Positions 8,498-17,411 are shown, counted from the first letter of the stretch. The stretch: 34,377 nt of DNA from Cobetia crustatorum (GCF_000591415.1 NZ_JEMF01000001.1:1-34377); one strand, 5' to 3'. Notes: generated by a model not told the origin, from the sequence alone. Translations and numbers: made by a program.

Positions 8498-8536
8498 CCC
8501 TCTGTATACCGCCCTATCAATAAGGCACACAGAGGG
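8498..8536. repeat. Perfect 8-bp inverted repeat with inner dyad
   Basis: CCCTCTGT (8498-8505) and ACAGAGGG (8529-8536) are perfect complements. Between them, GCC (8511-8513) and GGC (8524-8526) can pair as a small inner stem. It lies about 220 bases before gloB. Confidence 0.5.
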
Positions 8537-8756
8537 TTGGCAGCAAGATCGGCAGCTCATAATCCAAGCGTATGTGTCAGTGTCTATGGCGTCGCGACGA
8601 ACCTTCAGTATTCGTCGATGACAGCATGCTTTTTATCGCTTCAATCTGATGGCTCCTCGCCTGCAGATATGTTGAAGCTCTTGATTTGTCACCGCATGCG
8701 ATACCGTTCAGCACACTGATCAGCACGCACAAGATAACGTAGAGCACCTGACCCAT

Positions 8757-9545
8757 ATGATGAGCGTAACGCCCATAGCGGCTTTTCAGGACAACTATAT
8801 CTGGCTAATTCAAAGCGATGGCAGCAATGCTGTTGCGGTGGTTGATCCGGGTGATGCCACGCCAGTGATAGAGGTATTGGAATCACGGGGCCTGACCCTG
8901 GATACCATCCTGATCACCCATCACCACAAAGATCACACCGGTGGACTGCCAGAGTTGGTCAAACGCTATCAACCTCGTGTCATCGGTCCGCATAACCCGG
9001 CCATTCAAGACATTGATGAGCGCGTTGCACAGGGCGACACCTTCCGTGTGCAGGGCCGCCTCTTTGAAGTCATGGAAGTGCCCGGACATACACTGGACCA
9101 CATCGCTTTCGTGACCTCAGGCATGCCGGGGCTGCTGTTCTGTGGTGATACTCTCTTTAGCGGTGGCTGTGGCCGTCTGTTTGAGGGGACAGCACAACAG
9201 ATGCACGACTCTCTCAGCCGACTGGCCGCATTACCAGAAGATACACTCGTCTTTCCCGCACATGAATATACCTTGGCCAACCTGGCCTTTGCACACGCTG
9301 CAGAGCCTGATAACAAGCTGTTGGACGATGTCACGGCCGACTGTGAGAACACGCGCTCGCTGGGCCGCCCCACACTGCCCTCGAACATCAATCGAGAGCG
9401 GCATATCAATCCGTTCCTGCGAAGTGCCAATCCGGCACTTCAACGGCATCTGGTGCAGGAAGGACGCCTGTCAGCCTCCTCGGATCAAGAAGATTCCGCC
9501 TTGTTAGCCTTTACGGCATTACGCCAGTGGAAGGACAACTTTTAG
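8757..9545 (+). CDS. gloB: Hydroxyacylglutathione hydrolase (glyoxalase II)
   Basis: A 262-residue metallo-beta-lactamase-fold enzyme that hydrolyses S-D-lactoylglutathione to D-lactate and glutathione, the second step of methylglyoxal detoxification in the cytoplasm. The metal-binding motif THHHKDHTGG is at about residues 54-63, with further ligands in VPGHTLDHIAF, LFCGDTLFSGGCGRLFEG and FPAHEYTLANLAFA. The C-terminal substrate domain is complete (PTLPSNINRERHINPFLR). Two ATGs are adjacent (8757 and 8760) and either could start; the ribosome site is weak. It faces the methyltransferase across a long regulatory gap and is followed by mltD, the same pairing as in enterobacteria. Confidence 0.95.
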   Translation: MMSVTPIAAFQDNYIWLIQSDGSNAVAVVDPGDATPVIEVLESRGLTLDTILITHHHKDHTGGLPELVKRYQPRVIGPHNPAIQDIDERVAQGDTFRVQGRLFEVMEVPGHTLDHIAFVTSGMPGLLFCGDTLFSGGCGRLFEGTAQQMHDSLSRLAALPEDTLVFPAHEYTLANLAFAHAAEPDNKLLDDVTADCENTRSLGRPTLPSNINRERHINPFLRSANPALQRHLVQEGRLSASSDQEDSALLAFTALRQWKDNF

Positions 9546-9691
9546 TCCTGCTGCCCGCGCACCTGTTTTCTCGGTACTGCAGTGCGATCTGCGCTCAAAC
9601 GTGCGATGCATGGCCACCGACACAGGTGTTTCGCGTGACAGCGGGTCGAGAACCTTATTGATCTCGATCAGCCCCCGCAGTCACTGATTGT

Positions 9692-9706
9692 GCCGGAATG
9701 TCCGGC
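9692..9706. repeat. Short inverted repeat between gloB and mltD
   Basis: GCCGGA-ATG-TCCGGC forms a perfect 6-bp stem with a three-base loop in the 217-bp gap. There is no T tract, so it is only a possible weak transcript end or leader stem. Confidence 0.3.
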
Positions 9707-9762
9707 TAGCTGAGCCCGCGTCGTGCCCATCCGACGCCGGCTCGCCATAGAGTAATCATTCA

Positions 9763-11160
9763 ATGCATCAGCAAGACCTCCGTACCGACGGCCAGAAGAC
9801 CGCCGACACGCCGTCTAATGCATCTTTTGGCCAGTATCGACTGCGCCAGCTAATTCGCCTCGCCTCCTTTGGAGCAGGCATGTGCCTACCATTGATCGCT
9901 CTGCCGGCCAGCGCCAGCTCAGCGGCGATAAATGACATGACAGCGTCCAGTGTTCAGCAAGCCGCACCACTGAACTTCATGGAAGCGCTGGACGCCATCC
10001 CGGCCAATTACGCCGATGTCTGGGAGCGCCTGCGCGCAGGTTACCAACTCCAGCAGGACACTGGGCGGCCTCGCGTTCGCAAGTGGATCGATTGGTATCA
10101 GGAGCATCCCCAGCACGTCGAACGTATCGCTGAGCAAGCGCGCCCATGGATTCGTTACGTCACTCGTCGCGCTGAAGCGCGTGGTTTGCCCGCAGAGCTA
10201 GCACTGTTGCCTTTCATCGAGAGCGCCTACGACCCTGATGCCGCCCACCCCGGCGGCGCGACAGGCATGTGGCAGTTCATGCCGGCCACCGGCGATGAAA
10301 TGGGGCTGACACGCAATCGCTGGTACGACGGCCGCAAGGATGTCCTGCTCGCCACTGATGCTGCACTGGACTACCTCCAGGCCCAGGGCACTCGTTGGTA
10401 TGACGGTGATTGGGAGCTAGCGCTGGCCGCCTATAACGCTGGCGCTGGCACCGTGAACCGTGCTCGTGAACGAGCTGATGGTGATGATGACTACTGGGGC
10501 ATCAGCTTGCCCAATGAAACCATGGAATATGTGCCCAAGCTGCTGGCGCTGGCTGCCATCATTCGTGCGCCGGATGAGTACGGCATCACGCTGCCAGAAA
10601 TTCCTGACAAAGCCGAAATCGCTGCCGTAGACACCGGTGGGCAGTTGGATCTTTCTACTGCCGCAGAACTTGCAGGTATCAGCGAGCGTGAGCTGCGCGC
10701 ACTGAATCCAGCCTATAAGCGTTGGGCGACTAGCCCCGGCGATAGCTCGCTGGTCATTCCAGCAACGGCGCGCGATACCTTCCTCAGCCAGTTGGCTACA
10801 CTGCCGCAGGAAGCCCGTCAGAGCTGGGATAGTTATCGCGTTCAGCATGGTGACACCCTGTCAGTCATTGCACGACGCAGCGGCCTGTCACTGTCAGAAC
10901 TGAAACGTAAAAATCATCTCTCGAGCAATACGATTCGTATCGGCCAGGCATTGATGGTGCCAGACCGCATCGGCGCGACGGCCACTCAGCTGGCCAGTGC
11001 CAATGGCCAGAAAAAAGTCCTTGTGAAGCGTGGTGACTCACTCTCACGCATTGCTGCACGCCATAATGTCACCACTCGCCAAATCACGCGCTGGAACAAG
11101 CTGTCAGTGTCTGACTATCTACGCCCGGGCCAGATGCTGACGCTTTACAGCGCGAACTGA
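9763..11160 (+). CDS. mltD: Membrane-bound lytic murein transglycosylase D (two LysM repeats)
   Basis: A 465-residue lytic transglycosylase that cleaves the MurNAc-GlcNAc bond of peptidoglycan with 1,6-anhydro product formation, in the periplasm. An N-terminal basic stretch and hydrophobic segment (about 30-52) form the export signal. The SLT domain has its catalytic glutamate in LLPFIESAYDP (Glu153), followed by GGATGMWQFMPATG and AYNAGAGTV. Two LysM peptidoglycan-binding repeats lie at about 358-400 and 418-461. E. coli MltD is a lipoprotein; here the only N-terminal cysteine is in GAGMCLPL, a poor lipobox, so lipid anchoring is doubtful. Monocistronic, ended by the terminator at 11192-11230. 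Confidence 0.93.
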   Translation: MHQQDLRTDGQKTADTPSNASFGQYRLRQLIRLASFGAGMCLPLIALPASASSAAINDMTASSVQQAAPLNFMEALDAIPANYADVWERLRAGYQLQQDTGRPRVRKWIDWYQEHPQHVERIAEQARPWIRYVTRRAEARGLPAELALLPFIESAYDPDAAHPGGATGMWQFMPATGDEMGLTRNRWYDGRKDVLLATDAALDYLQAQGTRWYDGDWELALAAYNAGAGTVNRARERADGDDDYWGISLPNETMEYVPKLLALAAIIRAPDEYGITLPEIPDKAEIAAVDTGGQLDLSTAAELAGISERELRALNPAYKRWATSPGDSSLVIPATARDTFLSQLATLPQEARQSWDSYRVQHGDTLSVIARRSGLSLSELKRKNHLSSNTIRIGQALMVPDRIGATATQLASANGQKKVLVKRGDSLSRIAARHNVTTRQITRWNKLSVSDYLRPGQMLTLYSAN

Positions 11161-11191
11161 TCAGCCACACTCGCCAGAGTCGTAGCATCAA

Positions 11192-11230
11192 GAAAACGCC
11201 CCCGTCATCGATGATGACGGGGGCGTTTTC
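11192..11230. terminator. Perfect 18-bp hairpin terminator after mltD
   Basis: An 18-bp perfect stem (11192-11209 with 11213-11230) around a GAT loop, with a CCCCCG/CGGGGG core and outer GAAAA/TTTTC ends giving a short T tract. It starts 31 bases after the mltD stop. Confidence 0.9.
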
Positions 11231-11360
11231 TCAAGGGGCGTCAGGCACTCGTCATCTAATGTCAATAAAGTAATCTCGCGTATCTACTCGTGGGCCTGAG
11301 CATGGCCGCTGGCAGGGAACTTCGTTACTCTTGGCGAGGTCGATTGTGACAGAGTCGCCT

Positions 11361-11388
11361 TTAGACAACATGCTCGCGGCAGTATATT
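11361..11388 (+). promoter_or_regulatory. Possible sigma-70 promoter of the yej operon
   Basis: TTAGAC (11361-11366) and TATATT (11383-11388) are separated by 16 bases, about 70 bases before the yejA start. The match is moderate and no operator was recognised beside it. Confidence 0.35.
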
Positions 11389-11457
11389 GCGTTCACCAAT
11401 GTCAGCCATACCGTCAACGGCCCACTGACCAGGGTCATTCAGTCAAGGAAGTTGCCG

Positions 11458-13377
11458 ATGCATCTTGTTTCTCCTGTCACACGCCGAACCTCGGGGGCAC
11501 TACGCACCCTGTGCATCGGCCTGCTGATACTGGGTGGTACATTCACCGGCAGCGCACAGGCACAACCCTCACGACAGATTTCTGCAACGGCACCAGAGCA
11601 GACATCTCAACAATCTCCTCTGAATGTGCCGACCGTGCACGGGCTGGCCATTTACGGCGAGCCTGCTCACAAGGCAGGCTTTGACCACTTCCCCTACGTC
11701 AATGTAAATGCCCCCGTTGGGGGCCGCATGACGCGCGCCGCCATCGGCAGTTTCGACTCCACCAACCCCTTTATCCTCAAGGGAAATCCGGTGGCCGGGC
11801 TGAACTACTTCGGGGGGCTGATCTACGACACTCTGATGACACAATCCGCTGATGAGCCTTTCACCGAATATGGCTTGCTGGCCAGCGGTATTCGCCTCGC
11901 CAAGGATCGAAGCGCGATCGAGTTTGATATCGATACACGCGCCCGCTTCCACGATGGCGTGCCTATCACGGCCGCAGATGTCGTCTTCACCTATCGACTG
12001 CTCAAGGACGAAGGCCTGCCTTTCTTCAAGAGCTATTACCATGACGTCACGGGCGTCAGCGTAATCGATGACGACACCGTCAGGTTCGACATGTCGCCTG
12101 AAGCCGCTCGTGAACTGCCCTTGATCATTGGCCAGCTGCCGGTACTTCCCGAACATTACTGGAAGAATCGCGACTTCACGCGCGCCACGCTGGACATCCC
12201 GCTGGGCTCTGGCCCTTATCGCATGGATTCACTGGATGCGGGGCGCCAGGTTCGTTACGTGCGCGTCGAAAATTACTGGGGAAAGGATCTACCCGTCAAC
12301 AAGGGTCGCAACAATATCCAGACGCTGGTCTACGACTACTACCGAGACCAGACCGTATCACTGGAGGCCTTCAAGGCCGGCAGCATTGACCTTCATGTCG
12401 AAAGCAGCGCCAAGAGTTGGGCAACCGCGTATGACACACCCGCCCTGCAAGAAGGGCGCCTGAAGAAGCTCGAGGTGCCGGACAGCAATCCGGCCGGCAT
12501 GCAGGGCTTCGTGCTCAATGAGCGTCGCGCACGCTTTGAGGATCCGCGCGTACGTGAGGCGCTGGCGCTGGTCTTCGACTTCGACTGGATCAACCGCAAC
12601 CTCTTCTACGGCGCCTATCAACAGACGCATAGCTACTTCGAGAATTCCGACATGGCGGCTGACGGCGTGCCGACCGGCAAGGAGCTTGAGTTGCTGGCGC
12701 CCTTCAAGGACGAACTCCCCCCAGCGGTTTTCGAGCAATCGCTACCGATCGATGAGCCCACTGACCTACGCCCACGCCTACGCAAGGCGCTGGGCCTACT
12801 GCGTGAAGCGGGCTATCAGGTCGTCAAGGGACAGCTTGTCAACCGCAGTACCGGCAAGCCGCTGACGCTGGAAGTGCTCAACTACGACACCCAGTTCGAG
12901 CGCGTCATCCAGCCCTGGATTCGAAATCTGGCACGTATCGGTATCCAGGCGCGTATCCGTACCGTCGACGTCAATCAGTACATCAATCGTCGCCGTAGCT
13001 TCGATTTTGATGTGGTGGTGGGCAGCTATCCGCAGTCCAACAGCCCGGGTAGCGAGCAGCGCGAATACTGGACCAGCGACTATGCCGACGTGGCAGGTTC
13101 TCGCAATCTGATCGGCCTCAAGAGTCCGGTCATCGATGCCTTGACCGACACGCTGATTCAAGCCCAGACCCGCGAAGAACTTCTCAGCGCAACGCGCGCC
13201 CTGGATCGCGTGCTGCGCTGGGGCTTTCATGTCGTGCCCCAGTGGCACCTTGCTGCTACGCGCATCGCACTCTGGAACAAGTTCGGCTACCCCCAGCCGT
13301 TCCCTGAATATCTCTTGAGCCTGGATAGTTGGTGGGTAGAACCGACAAAAGACGCCACGCTCGACCCTGGAGAGTAA
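11458..13377 (+). CDS. yejA: Periplasmic peptide-binding protein of the YejABEF importer
   Basis: A 639-residue family 5 extracellular solute-binding protein. YejA-type proteins capture peptides and, in E. coli, microcin C for delivery to YejBE in the inner membrane. A Sec signal peptide is clear: basic TRR, hydrophobic LCIGLLILGGTFTG, then SAQAQ as the likely cleavage region. The mature part starts HGLAIYGEPAHKAGFDHFPYVN, typical of YejA, and carries the SBP5 motifs GLIYDTLM, FHDGVPITAADVVFTYRLL and PLGSGPYRM. An in-frame TTG lies six bases upstream, but ATG 11458 has AAGGAA at seven bases. It is the first gene of yejABEF; a 138-bp gap with an inverted repeat separates it from yejB, a layout that often gives the binding protein more mRNA than the permeases. 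Confidence 0.93.
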   Translation: MHLVSPVTRRTSGALRTLCIGLLILGGTFTGSAQAQPSRQISATAPEQTSQQSPLNVPTVHGLAIYGEPAHKAGFDHFPYVNVNAPVGGRMTRAAIGSFDSTNPFILKGNPVAGLNYFGGLIYDTLMTQSADEPFTEYGLLASGIRLAKDRSAIEFDIDTRARFHDGVPITAADVVFTYRLLKDEGLPFFKSYYHDVTGVSVIDDDTVRFDMSPEAARELPLIIGQLPVLPEHYWKNRDFTRATLDIPLGSGPYRMDSLDAGRQVRYVRVENYWGKDLPVNKGRNNIQTLVYDYYRDQTVSLEAFKAGSIDLHVESSAKSWATAYDTPALQEGRLKKLEVPDSNPAGMQGFVLNERRARFEDPRVREALALVFDFDWINRNLFYGAYQQTHSYFENSDMAADGVPTGKELELLAPFKDELPPAVFEQSLPIDEPTDLRPRLRKALGLLREAGYQVVKGQLVNRSTGKPLTLEVLNYDTQFERVIQPWIRNLARIGIQARIRTVDVNQYINRRRSFDFDVVVGSYPQSNSPGSEQREYWTSDYADVAGSRNLIGLKSPVIDALTDTLIQAQTREELLSATRALDRVLRWGFHVVPQWHLAATRIALWNKFGYPQPFPEYLLSLDSWWVEPTKDATLDPGE

Positions 13378-13458
13378 TTCTTCAATTACAGCACGTGCTG
13401 ATGAATATCTGGGTCGCTGGATCTACTCATGCGCCATTTGCTTAACCAATAAACATGA

Positions 13459-13499
13459 TGCCCTCCAGAACGCACATCCGCTGCCGACAATGGAGGGCA
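13459..13499 (+). repeat. Intercistronic inverted repeat between yejA and yejB
   Basis: TGCCCTCCA (13459-13467) and TGGAGGGCA (13491-13499) are a perfect 9-bp stem around a 23-base loop, 17 bases before the yejB start. It may protect the upstream yejA mRNA or hinder yejB translation. Confidence 0.55.
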
Positions 13500-13515
13500 C
13501 GCGGGGAGATTACTC

Positions 13516-14604
13516 TTGGGTGCTTATATTCTGCGCCGAGTCTTGTTGATGGTTCCAACATTACTCGGGATTTTGTTGCTCAACTTTCTGATCGTTCAAG
13601 CCGCCCCCGGTGGGCCCATCGAGCAGTTGATGTCACGCCTGGATGGCCTGAGCGCCGGCGCCAGCACACGACTGAATAGTGGTGGTGGCGATGGTGTCAG
13701 TAGCGGTGGCGGAGGAGCATCCACCTATCGAGGCGCCTCGGGCGTCGACCCCGCCCTCATCGCGGAACTGGAGCAGCAGTTCGGCTTCGACAAGCCCGCC
13801 TGGCAGCGCTTCAGCGACATGGTCGTGGATTACGCCCAATTCGATTTCGGCGATAGCTTCTTTCGCGACAAGCCAGTGATCGACCTGATGCTCGAACGGC
13901 TGCCGGTTTCCATCTCATTGGGGCTATGGACGACGTTACTGGTCTACCTGATCTCAATTCCACTGGGGATTCGCAAGGCGCTAGTGCACGGTTCGCGCTT
14001 CGATGTCTGGACATCAGGCGTCGTCATCGTCGGCTATGCCATCCCGGGATTCTTGTTCGCCATCCTGCTGATCGTGGTCTTTGCCGGCGGCAGCTATCTG
14101 GATTGGTTCCCGCTCAGAGGGCTGACCTCGCCAGACTTCGATGAGCTTTCTACCGGCGGCAAGATCCTGGATTACTTCCACCACATCGCCCTGCCCGTCG
14201 CCGCTTCGGCCATCGGCAGCTTTGCGACCCTGACGATGCTGACCAAGAACAGCTTCCTTGATGAAATTCACAAACAGTACGTGCTGACGGCGCGTGCCAA
14301 GGGTGCCAGTGAAAACCGCATTCTTTACGGGCATGTGTTTCGCAATGCGATGCTGATCATCATCGCCGGGCTACCGGCAGCGCTCGTTGGCATCTTCTTC
14401 ACGGGATCGCTGCTGATCGAGGTCATCTTTTCGCTCGATGGGCTGGGCCTGCTCGGTTTCGAGGCGGTACTGCAACGCGACTATCCGCTGATATTCGGCA
14501 CACTCTTCCTTTACACCCTGATTGGCCTGGTGCTGAAACTGGTGTCTGACCTGATGTATGTGTGGATCGATCCGCGCATCGACTTCGCAAGCCGGGAGGC
14601 CTGA
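13516..14604 (+). CDS. yejB: Peptide ABC transporter permease YejB
   Basis: A 362-residue inner-membrane permease of the DppB/OppB type. It begins [19 protein letters not shown], nearly the same as the E. coli YejB N-terminus, which supports the TTG start at 13516; that codon has GGGGAG seven bases upstream and no nearby ATG fits. After the first membrane segment there is a Gly/Ser-rich periplasmic loop (about residues 45-75, including [14 protein letters not shown]), as in YejB relatives. The EAA coupling loop is around [23 protein letters not shown]. The C-terminus ends in [11 protein letters not shown]. The yejE start follows the stop after one base. Confidence 0.93.
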   Translation: MGAYILRRVLLMVPTLLGILLLNFLIVQAAPGGPIEQLMSRLDGLSAGASTRLNSGGGDGVSSGGGGASTYRGASGVDPALIAELEQQFGFDKPAWQRFSDMVVDYAQFDFGDSFFRDKPVIDLMLERLPVSISLGLWTTLLVYLISIPLGIRKALVHGSRFDVWTSGVVIVGYAIPGFLFAILLIVVFAGGSYLDWFPLRGLTSPDFDELSTGGKILDYFHHIALPVAASAIGSFATLTMLTKNSFLDEIHKQYVLTARAKGASENRILYGHVFRNAMLIIIAGLPAALVGIFFTGSLLIEVIFSLDGLGLLGFEAVLQRDYPLIFGTLFLYTLIGLVLKLVSDLMYVWIDPRIDFASREA

Positions 14605-14605
14605 G

Positions 14606-15706
14606 ATGCGCAGCGACACTCTTTCCAACACTCAAGCAATGCCTGAACTCCCATCACGCGATTCCTCCAGACTGTCTCCCATCACGCGACGCAGAATTTC
14701 GGCCTTTCGCGATAACCGTCGCGCCTGGTGGTCATTACTGATTTTCGGCGTACTGTTCATCGCGTCACTGGGAGCTGAGCTGATCGCCAACGACAAGCCG
14801 CTGCTGGTCGAGTATCAAGGTGAGACGTATCTGCCGATGCTGCACGACTATCCAGAGACCACCTTCGGTGGCTTTCTACCGACCGCGACCGACTATCGTG
14901 ACCCCTATGTGATCGAGGCGATCAATGCCGATGGCTTCATGATCAACACCCTCATTCCCTACTCCTATGACACGCTGGACCTCAACCTTGGTTCGCCAGC
15001 GCCCTCCTCACCCAATGCTCGCCATTGGCTGGGTACCGATGATCAAGGTCGTGATGTACTGGCACGCGTGATCTATGGCTTCCGCCTGTCGGTCATCTTC
15101 GCGTTGGTACTGACAGTGGGGTCAATGGTGTTGGGCGTGCTGATCGGCGGCGTGCAGGGCTACTTTGGCGGCAAGGTCGACCTCATCGGCCAGCGGCTCA
15201 TCGAAATCTGGTCGGGTTTGCCGGTACTGTTCCTGCTGATCATTCTGGCCAGCATCGTCGAGCCCAACCTCTGGTGGCTGACCGGCATCATGTTGCTGTT
15301 CTCGTGGTTGGGCATCGTCGATATCGTGCGCGCCGAATTCCTGCGGGCACGCAATCTGGAATACGTACGTGCCGCGCGGGCCATGGGGCTGCGATCACGC
15401 CTGATCATGTGGCGTCACGTGCTGCCCAATGCGATGGTCGCGACGCTGACCTTCATTCCATTCCTGTTCACCGGCGCGATCACGACCCTGACAGCGCTCG
15501 ACTTCCTTGGCTTCGGGCTACCGGCAGGCTCACCGTCACTCGGCGAACTGGTCGCGCAGGGCAAAAACAATCTGCAGGCGCCCTGGCTTGGCATGACGGC
15601 TTTCCTGAGCCTCGGGATCATGCTCACGTTATTGGTCTTCATCGGTGAGGGATTGCGAGATGCCTTCGATCCACGTCATGTCAGCGCTCGGGAGCAGAAC
15701 GCATGA
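14606..15706 (+). CDS. yejE: Peptide ABC transporter permease YejE
   Basis: A 366-residue inner-membrane permease of the DppC/OppC type, partner of YejB. It has an N-terminal membrane segment (WWSLLIFGVLFIASLGAEL), a long periplasmic region, then GTDDQGRDVLARVIYGFRLS before the core membrane bundle and an EAA loop EYVRAARAMGLRSRLIMWRHV that contacts the ATPase. The open frame starts earlier inside yejB, but ATG 14606 has GGGAGG at six bases and directly follows the yejB stop. Its own stop overlaps the yejF start by four bases (ATGA), so yejBEF are translationally coupled. Confidence 0.93.
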   Translation: MRSDTLSNTQAMPELPSRDSSRLSPITRRRISAFRDNRRAWWSLLIFGVLFIASLGAELIANDKPLLVEYQGETYLPMLHDYPETTFGGFLPTATDYRDPYVIEAINADGFMINTLIPYSYDTLDLNLGSPAPSSPNARHWLGTDDQGRDVLARVIYGFRLSVIFALVLTVGSMVLGVLIGGVQGYFGGKVDLIGQRLIEIWSGLPVLFLLIILASIVEPNLWWLTGIMLLFSWLGIVDIVRAEFLRARNLEYVRAARAMGLRSRLIMWRHVLPNAMVATLTFIPFLFTGAITTLTALDFLGFGLPAGSPSLGELVAQGKNNLQAPWLGMTAFLSLGIMLTLLVFIGEGLRDAFDPRHVSAREQNA

Positions 15707-16428
15707 ATCGTCCCTCTCCATCCCCGCAAGCCACCACGACCGGTGCTGAGCCCAGCGTGCTGCGTCTTGAGAATCTCGGTATCCACTTTGGCAAGAGTGA
15801 GGTCGTCAAGGGGTTATCGCTTGAAGTGAAACGCGGCGAGTGTCTGGCGATCGTCGGCGAATCAGGTTCCGGCAAGTCTGTCAGTCTGCTAGCGAGTCTT
15901 GGCCTGCTACCGGGACACGCACATGTCACCGGTACGCGAGAGTTCACTGCTGCCGATGGCACCACGACCGACCTTGCCGCACTGACACCTCGTCAATGGC
16001 AGCGAGTGCGCGGCGGACGCATCGGGTTTGTGTTTCAGGAACCCATGACCTCGCTCAATCCCTTGACGCGAGTCGGCGAACAGATCGCGGAAAGTCTGCG
16101 TCTGCATCAAGGATTGCGTGGCAATGCGGCTCGCCATCGCGTCCTGGAATTGCTGCAGCAGGTACAGCTGCCGCGCCCTGCAGAGCTGATCGATGCCTGG
16201 CCACATCAGCTGTCTGGTGGCCAGCGTCAACGCGTCATGATCGCCATGGCCATGGCCAATGAACCGCCGCTGTTGATCGCCGATGAACCGACCACGGCCC
16301 TTGACGTCACGGTTCAACAAGAGATCCTGGCGCTGCTCGACGGGCTGCGCCGTAATCAGGGCATGGCATGGTACTCATCAGTCACGACCTCAATCTGGTG
16401 CGTCGCCATGCCGATCGCGTGGTCGTGA
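15703..16428 (+). CDS. yejF: YejF N-terminal fragment (first nucleotide-binding domain)
   Basis: The 241-residue 5' frame has a nearly complete NBD1: Walker A GESGSGKS (52-59), Q-loop FVFQEPMTSLNP, signature LSGGQRQR and Walker B LLIADEPTTALD. The frameshift removes the H-loop, whose histidine is now encoded in the next frame, and replaces it with 19 unrelated residues (WYSSVTTSIW...). Without the switch histidine this site should hydrolyse ATP poorly or not at all if the sequence is correct. Confidence 0.7.
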   Translation: MNRPSPSPQATTTGAEPSVLRLENLGIHFGKSEVVKGLSLEVKRGECLAIVGESGSGKSVSLLASLGLLPGHAHVTGTREFTAADGTTTDLAALTPRQWQRVRGGRIGFVFQEPMTSLNPLTRVGEQIAESLRLHQGLRGNAARHRVLELLQQVQLPRPAELIDAWPHQLSGGQRQRVMIAMAMANEPPLLIADEPTTALDVTVQQEILALLDGLRRNQGMAWYSSVTTSIWCVAMPIAWS

Positions 16429-17351
16429 TGCGCCATGGCGAATGCATCGAGCAGGGGCCCGTGGCACAGGTCTTTGATCACCCCAGCGCCGACTATACGC
16501 GCGAGTTGCTCGCCGCCGAGCCTGAAGGCAGCGCCATTGCGCTCAATGAGGCCGATGCCGCGACGCCTGTGCTCGAAGCACGCAGACTTGAAGTCCGCTT
16601 CTCGCGCACGCGCAAGCTGTTTCAGAAACGGCCCGCCGACTTCATCGCTCTCCAGCCATTGGATCTGACACTGGCCAGAGGCGAGACACTTGGAGTGGTG
16701 GGAGAATCGGGCTCCGGCAAGACTACGCTCGCACTCGCCTTGCTGAAGCTACAGACCTCCCGTGGTGAGATTCATCTCGAAGGAGAACGTCTGGACACGA
16801 TGGATCGCCATACCTTGCGTGCCCGGCGCCGACAGATGCAGATCGTCTTCCAGGACCCGTACGGATCGCTCTCACCGCGCATGCCGGTCTCGGACATCAT
16901 CAGCGAGGGACTGCGCTTTCATCATCCTGCGCTCTCGGAAAGCGAGGTCAATCAGCGCGTGGCTCAAGTGCTTGAGGAAGTCGAACTACCTGCCGCCTGT
17001 GCTGATCGCTATCCGCATGAGTTCTCGGGTGGACAGCGACAGCGTATCGCGTTGGCACGCGCGCTGATTCTGGAACCACGCTTGCTGGTGCTCGATGAAC
17101 CGACCTCGGCACTTGACCGCAGCGTACAGAAACAGCTGATCGCCTTGCTACGCGATCTTCAAGCACGCCGTAGTCTCAGCTACTTGTTCATCAGCCATGA
17201 CCTGGCGGTAGTGCGCGCACTGTCACACCGCGTAATGGTACTGCGGGACGGAAAGCTGATTGAAACCGGGACGACAACACAGGTGTTGGGCAATCCACAG
17301 CAAGACTACACGCGCGCCTTGATCAAGGCGGCGGGCTTGTCCAGACAGTGA
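16368..17351 (+). CDS. yejF: YejF C-terminal fragment (second nucleotide-binding domain)
   Basis: A 327-residue frame that opens with an ATG exactly at the frameshift. It carries the H-loop of NBD1 (ISHDLN), the linker, and a complete NBD2: Walker A GESGSGKTT, FQDPYGSLSPRMPV, signature FSGGQRQR, Walker B LLVLDEPTSALD and H-loop FISHDLA. AGGG lies six bases before the ATG, so reinitiation here could make a separate half-protein. Whether a split YejF would work is unknown. Confidence 0.7.
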   Translation: MVLISHDLNLVRRHADRVVVMRHGECIEQGPVAQVFDHPSADYTRELLAAEPEGSAIALNEADAATPVLEARRLEVRFSRTRKLFQKRPADFIALQPLDLTLARGETLGVVGESGSGKTTLALALLKLQTSRGEIHLEGERLDTMDRHTLRARRRQMQIVFQDPYGSLSPRMPVSDIISEGLRFHHPALSESEVNQRVAQVLEEVELPAACADRYPHEFSGGQRQRIALARALILEPRLLVLDEPTSALDRSVQKQLIALLRDLQARRSLSYLFISHDLAVVRALSHRVMVLRDGKLIETGTTTQVLGNPQQDYTRALIKAAGLSRQ

Positions 17352-17379
17352 CAACATCAGTGATACAAGGCTGACACAC

Positions 17380-17411
17380 CCTGAAGGCTGGCACTGCGCC
17401 AGCCCTTCAGG
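17380..17411 (+). terminator. Hairpin at the end of the yej operon
   Basis: CCTGAAGGCTGGC pairs with GCCAGCCCTTCAGG with a one-base bulge and a five-base loop, 28 bases after the yejF stop. The T tract is short (CTTTC), so termination may be partial. Confidence 0.6.

Larger units (their letters stand above)
8117..8756. other. Long structured intergenic region before gloB
   Basis: More than 540 bases lie between the divergent methyltransferase gene and gloB. The region holds three perfect inverted repeats (8287-8310, 8372-8393, 8498-8536) and two copies of TTTGACACTT (8170-8179 and 8205-8214) spaced 35 bp apart. An 88-codon open frame at 8453-8719 has no recognisable protein features and I do not call it a gene. 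No tRNA-like or riboswitch-like element was recognised. A promoter for gloB must lie here but no clear -35/-10 pair could be fixed. Confidence 0.45.
15703..17351 (+). pseudogene. yejF: yejF, tandem-domain ABC ATPase gene interrupted by a frameshift
   Basis: YejF is normally a single protein of about 530 residues with two nucleotide-binding domains (NBDs) that powers YejBE. Here the frame is broken at about 16366-16368. The first frame reads ...NQGMA then WYSSVTTS and runs to a stop at 16428, while the -1 frame continues the expected MVLISHDLNLVRRHADRVVVM to 17351. Adding one base would restore about 549 residues. The local sequence GGCATGGCATGG suggests that one base of an alanine codon (for example GCC) was lost. 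There is no slippery heptamer, so programmed frameshifting is unlikely. It is either a real mutation or a sequencing error. It is the last gene of yejABEF, followed by the hairpin at 17380-17411. Confidence 0.8.

Noticed and set aside
8453-8719. An 88-codon open frame before gloB
   Set aside because: No ribosome site, no recognisable domain, and the region is dominated by inverted repeats; treated as chance.
9880-9915. A lipobox in MltD around Cys41
   Set aside because: The residues before the cysteine are AGM, not the [LVI][AST][GA] expected, so a lipoprotein call is not supported.
16360-16371. A programmed -1 frameshift in yejF
   Set aside because: There is no X XXY YYZ slippery heptamer at GGCATGGCATGG; a missing base is the simpler reading.
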